NCBI GenBank assembly: GCA_031254225.1
Contig: JAIRUU010000049.1
Span: 1 to 13,307, forward strand
Source of the DNA: Candidatus Elusimicrobium euhamitermitis
GTDB lineage: Bacteria > Elusimicrobiota > Elusimicrobia > Elusimicrobiales > Elusimicrobiaceae
Length of the DNA: 13,307 nt
Direction: 5' to 3'
The stretch's first letter is position 1. Each line of letters starts with the position of its first letter. The translations under genes were made by a program, and so were the position numbers. Shown piece after piece: positions 12,966 to 13,307 of the stretch. The notes beneath the pieces are model-generated. The model saw only the letters and a program-made list of their open reading frames with translations, had not been told where the DNA came from and searched no databases.

Positions 12966-12986
12966 GCGGGCGATGGGAATAGAACC
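12966..12986 (-). repeat. Inverted copy of the tRNA-Gly T arm and acceptor end
   Basis: Read on the - strand, this 21-base stretch equals tRNA-Gly 12761-12781 in 20 of 21 positions; the T-loop G is replaced by T. With the direct copy at 12942-12957 it forms a 15-bp perfect hairpin with the eight-base loop TTAACTAC. Confidence 0.88.
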
Positions 12987-13078
12987 GCAAAGGCGGTTCT
13001 GTTTAAATTGCGTCCGCTACTGTTGTCGGGCAGGGACGGCCCTGGTGTCGTCTGACATTTTCATGTTGACGAAAATTT

Positions 13079-13151
13079 GCTGGGATAGCTCAGTTGGTAG
13101 AGCATCTCCATGGTAAGGAGAAGGTCGTGGGTTCAACTCCCATTCCCAGCT
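13079..13151 (+). tRNA. tRNA-Thr (anticodon GGU)
   Basis: A complete cloverleaf: acceptor GCTGGGA (13079-13085) pairs with TCCCAGC (13144-13150). The D arm is GCTC/GAGC, and the anticodon stem TCTCC/GGAGA holds loop ATGGTAA with anticodon GGU (reads ACC/ACU). The T loop is TTCAACT. CCA is not encoded. It lies 37 bases before tuf, a placement shared with E. coli thrT-tufB. Confidence 0.97.
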
Positions 13152-13188
13152 TTGTTTTATTAAACAATAAATATTCAGGAGATTAAAC

Positions 13189-13307
13189 ATGTCCAAGGAA
13201 AAATTTATCCGCAACAAGCCGCACGTGAATGTAGGGACGATAGGGCACGTGGACCACGGCAAGACGACGTTGACGACGGCGTTGACGAAGGTATTGGCGA
13301 AGGAAGG
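13189..13307 (+). CDS. tuf: Elongation factor Tu, N-terminal part (3' end outside window)
   Basis: The first 39 codons of EF-Tu, the GTPase that delivers aminoacyl-tRNA to the ribosome. They include KPHVNVGTIGHVDHGKTTLT, with the G1/P-loop GHVDHGKT at residues 19-26. AGGAG at 13177-13181 fixes the ATG. The gene continues past the window end. Codons in this stretch favour G in the third position (all six Thr codons are ACG, all three Leu codons TTG, and Lys is mostly AAG), unlike the AAA-rich lysine use of the atp genes. Co-transcription with the two tRNAs is inferred from the lack of an evident promoter between them. Confidence 0.97.
   Translation, partial: MSKEKFIRNKPHVNVGTIGHVDHGKTTLTTALTKVLAKE

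Larger units (their letters stand above)
12783..13078 (+). other. Hairpin-rich spacer between tRNA-Gly and tRNA-Thr
   Basis: These 296 bases hold no convincing gene. They contain a run of hairpins: 10-bp perfect stem at 12801-12824 (loop CTGC); a long imperfect stem at 12841-12904 whose tip 12861-12881 is a perfect 9-bp stem with a TTT loop; 12913-12932 (8 bp, loop GTCA); 12944-12980 (15 bp, made from two opposed copies of the tRNA 3' end); 12981-13000 (8 bp, loop AAAG); and 13031-13044 (5 bp, loop ACGG). The stretch is presumably transcribed with the tRNAs and tuf. The equivalent E. coli spacer is, to my knowledge, far shorter. No phage integrase or transposase is present. Confidence 0.75.

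Noticed and set aside
12801..13044. CRISPR-like array, because of regularly placed palindromes
   Set aside because: The stems differ from each other in sequence and spacing. There is no repeated direct unit apart from the single 18-base tRNA duplication, and no cas gene.
13066..13071. TTGACG as a -35 box for tRNA-Thr/tuf
   Set aside because: The matching -10 would fall inside the tRNA, where no TATAAT-like sequence is found.
12784..13262. Frames of 81 and 110 codons crossing the spacer and tRNA-Thr
   Set aside because: They run through the tRNA cloverleaf and hairpins and, on one strand, into the tuf start; composition and context are those of chance frames.

Overview
This window comes from a Gram-negative bacterium. 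The signs are a predicted ADP-heptose epimerase of LPS core synthesis, a lipoprotein with a lipobox, a small outer-membrane beta-barrel ending in Phe, and a Sec-exported TPR protein. Mixed GC content with tight, ATGA-overlapped operons, together with the general look of the proteins, suggests an Elusimicrobiota-like lineage. That assignment is a weak inference, because no marker gene was searched.

Layout. (1) Positions 1-393: the 3' end of a YfbK-like VWA protein gene, closed by a terminator at 425-457. (2) Positions 456-8500: a complete F-type ATP synthase operon on the + strand, in the order atpZ/I-like, atpB, atpE, atpF, atpH, atpA, [hldD-like epimerase], atpG, atpD, atpC. The promoter-proximal part is tightly packed. 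The distal part is interrupted by the epimerase gene, whose stop lies 1 nt before atpG, and by palindromic intergenic repeats between atpA and the epimerase, between atpG and atpD, and between atpD and atpC. A bidirectional terminator at 8526-8558 closes it. (3) Positions 11997-8631, - strand: a four-gene operon with touching or overlapping reading frames, in transcription order CsgG-like lipoprotein, small membrane protein, serS, TPR protein. (4) Positions 12004-12017: a perfect AT palindrome carrying a TATAAT on each strand, apparently the core of a divergent promoter serving that operon and an outer-membrane beta-barrel gene (12045-12626, +) that ends at a strong terminator. (5) Positions 12690-13307: tRNA-Gly(UCC), then a 296-base hairpin-rich spacer, tRNA-Thr(GGU), and the start of tuf. 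The order glyT-thrT-tuf is the same as in the E. coli tufB operon.

How the genes work together. The atp genes make a rotary ATP synthase whose c-subunit lacks the Na+-ligand pattern, so a proton-coupled machine is predicted. The epimerase probably serves envelope heptose synthesis and is co-transcribed with the ATP synthase. The divergent block combines envelope proteins with serine tRNA charging. The tRNA-tuf block is translation machinery.

The most unusual signals are non-coding. Two copies of a modular palindromic repeat lie inside the atp operon, with a different composite inverted repeat before atpC. The spacer after tRNA-Gly carries a second direct copy and an inverted copy of the tRNA 3' end, amid a run of near-perfect hairpins.
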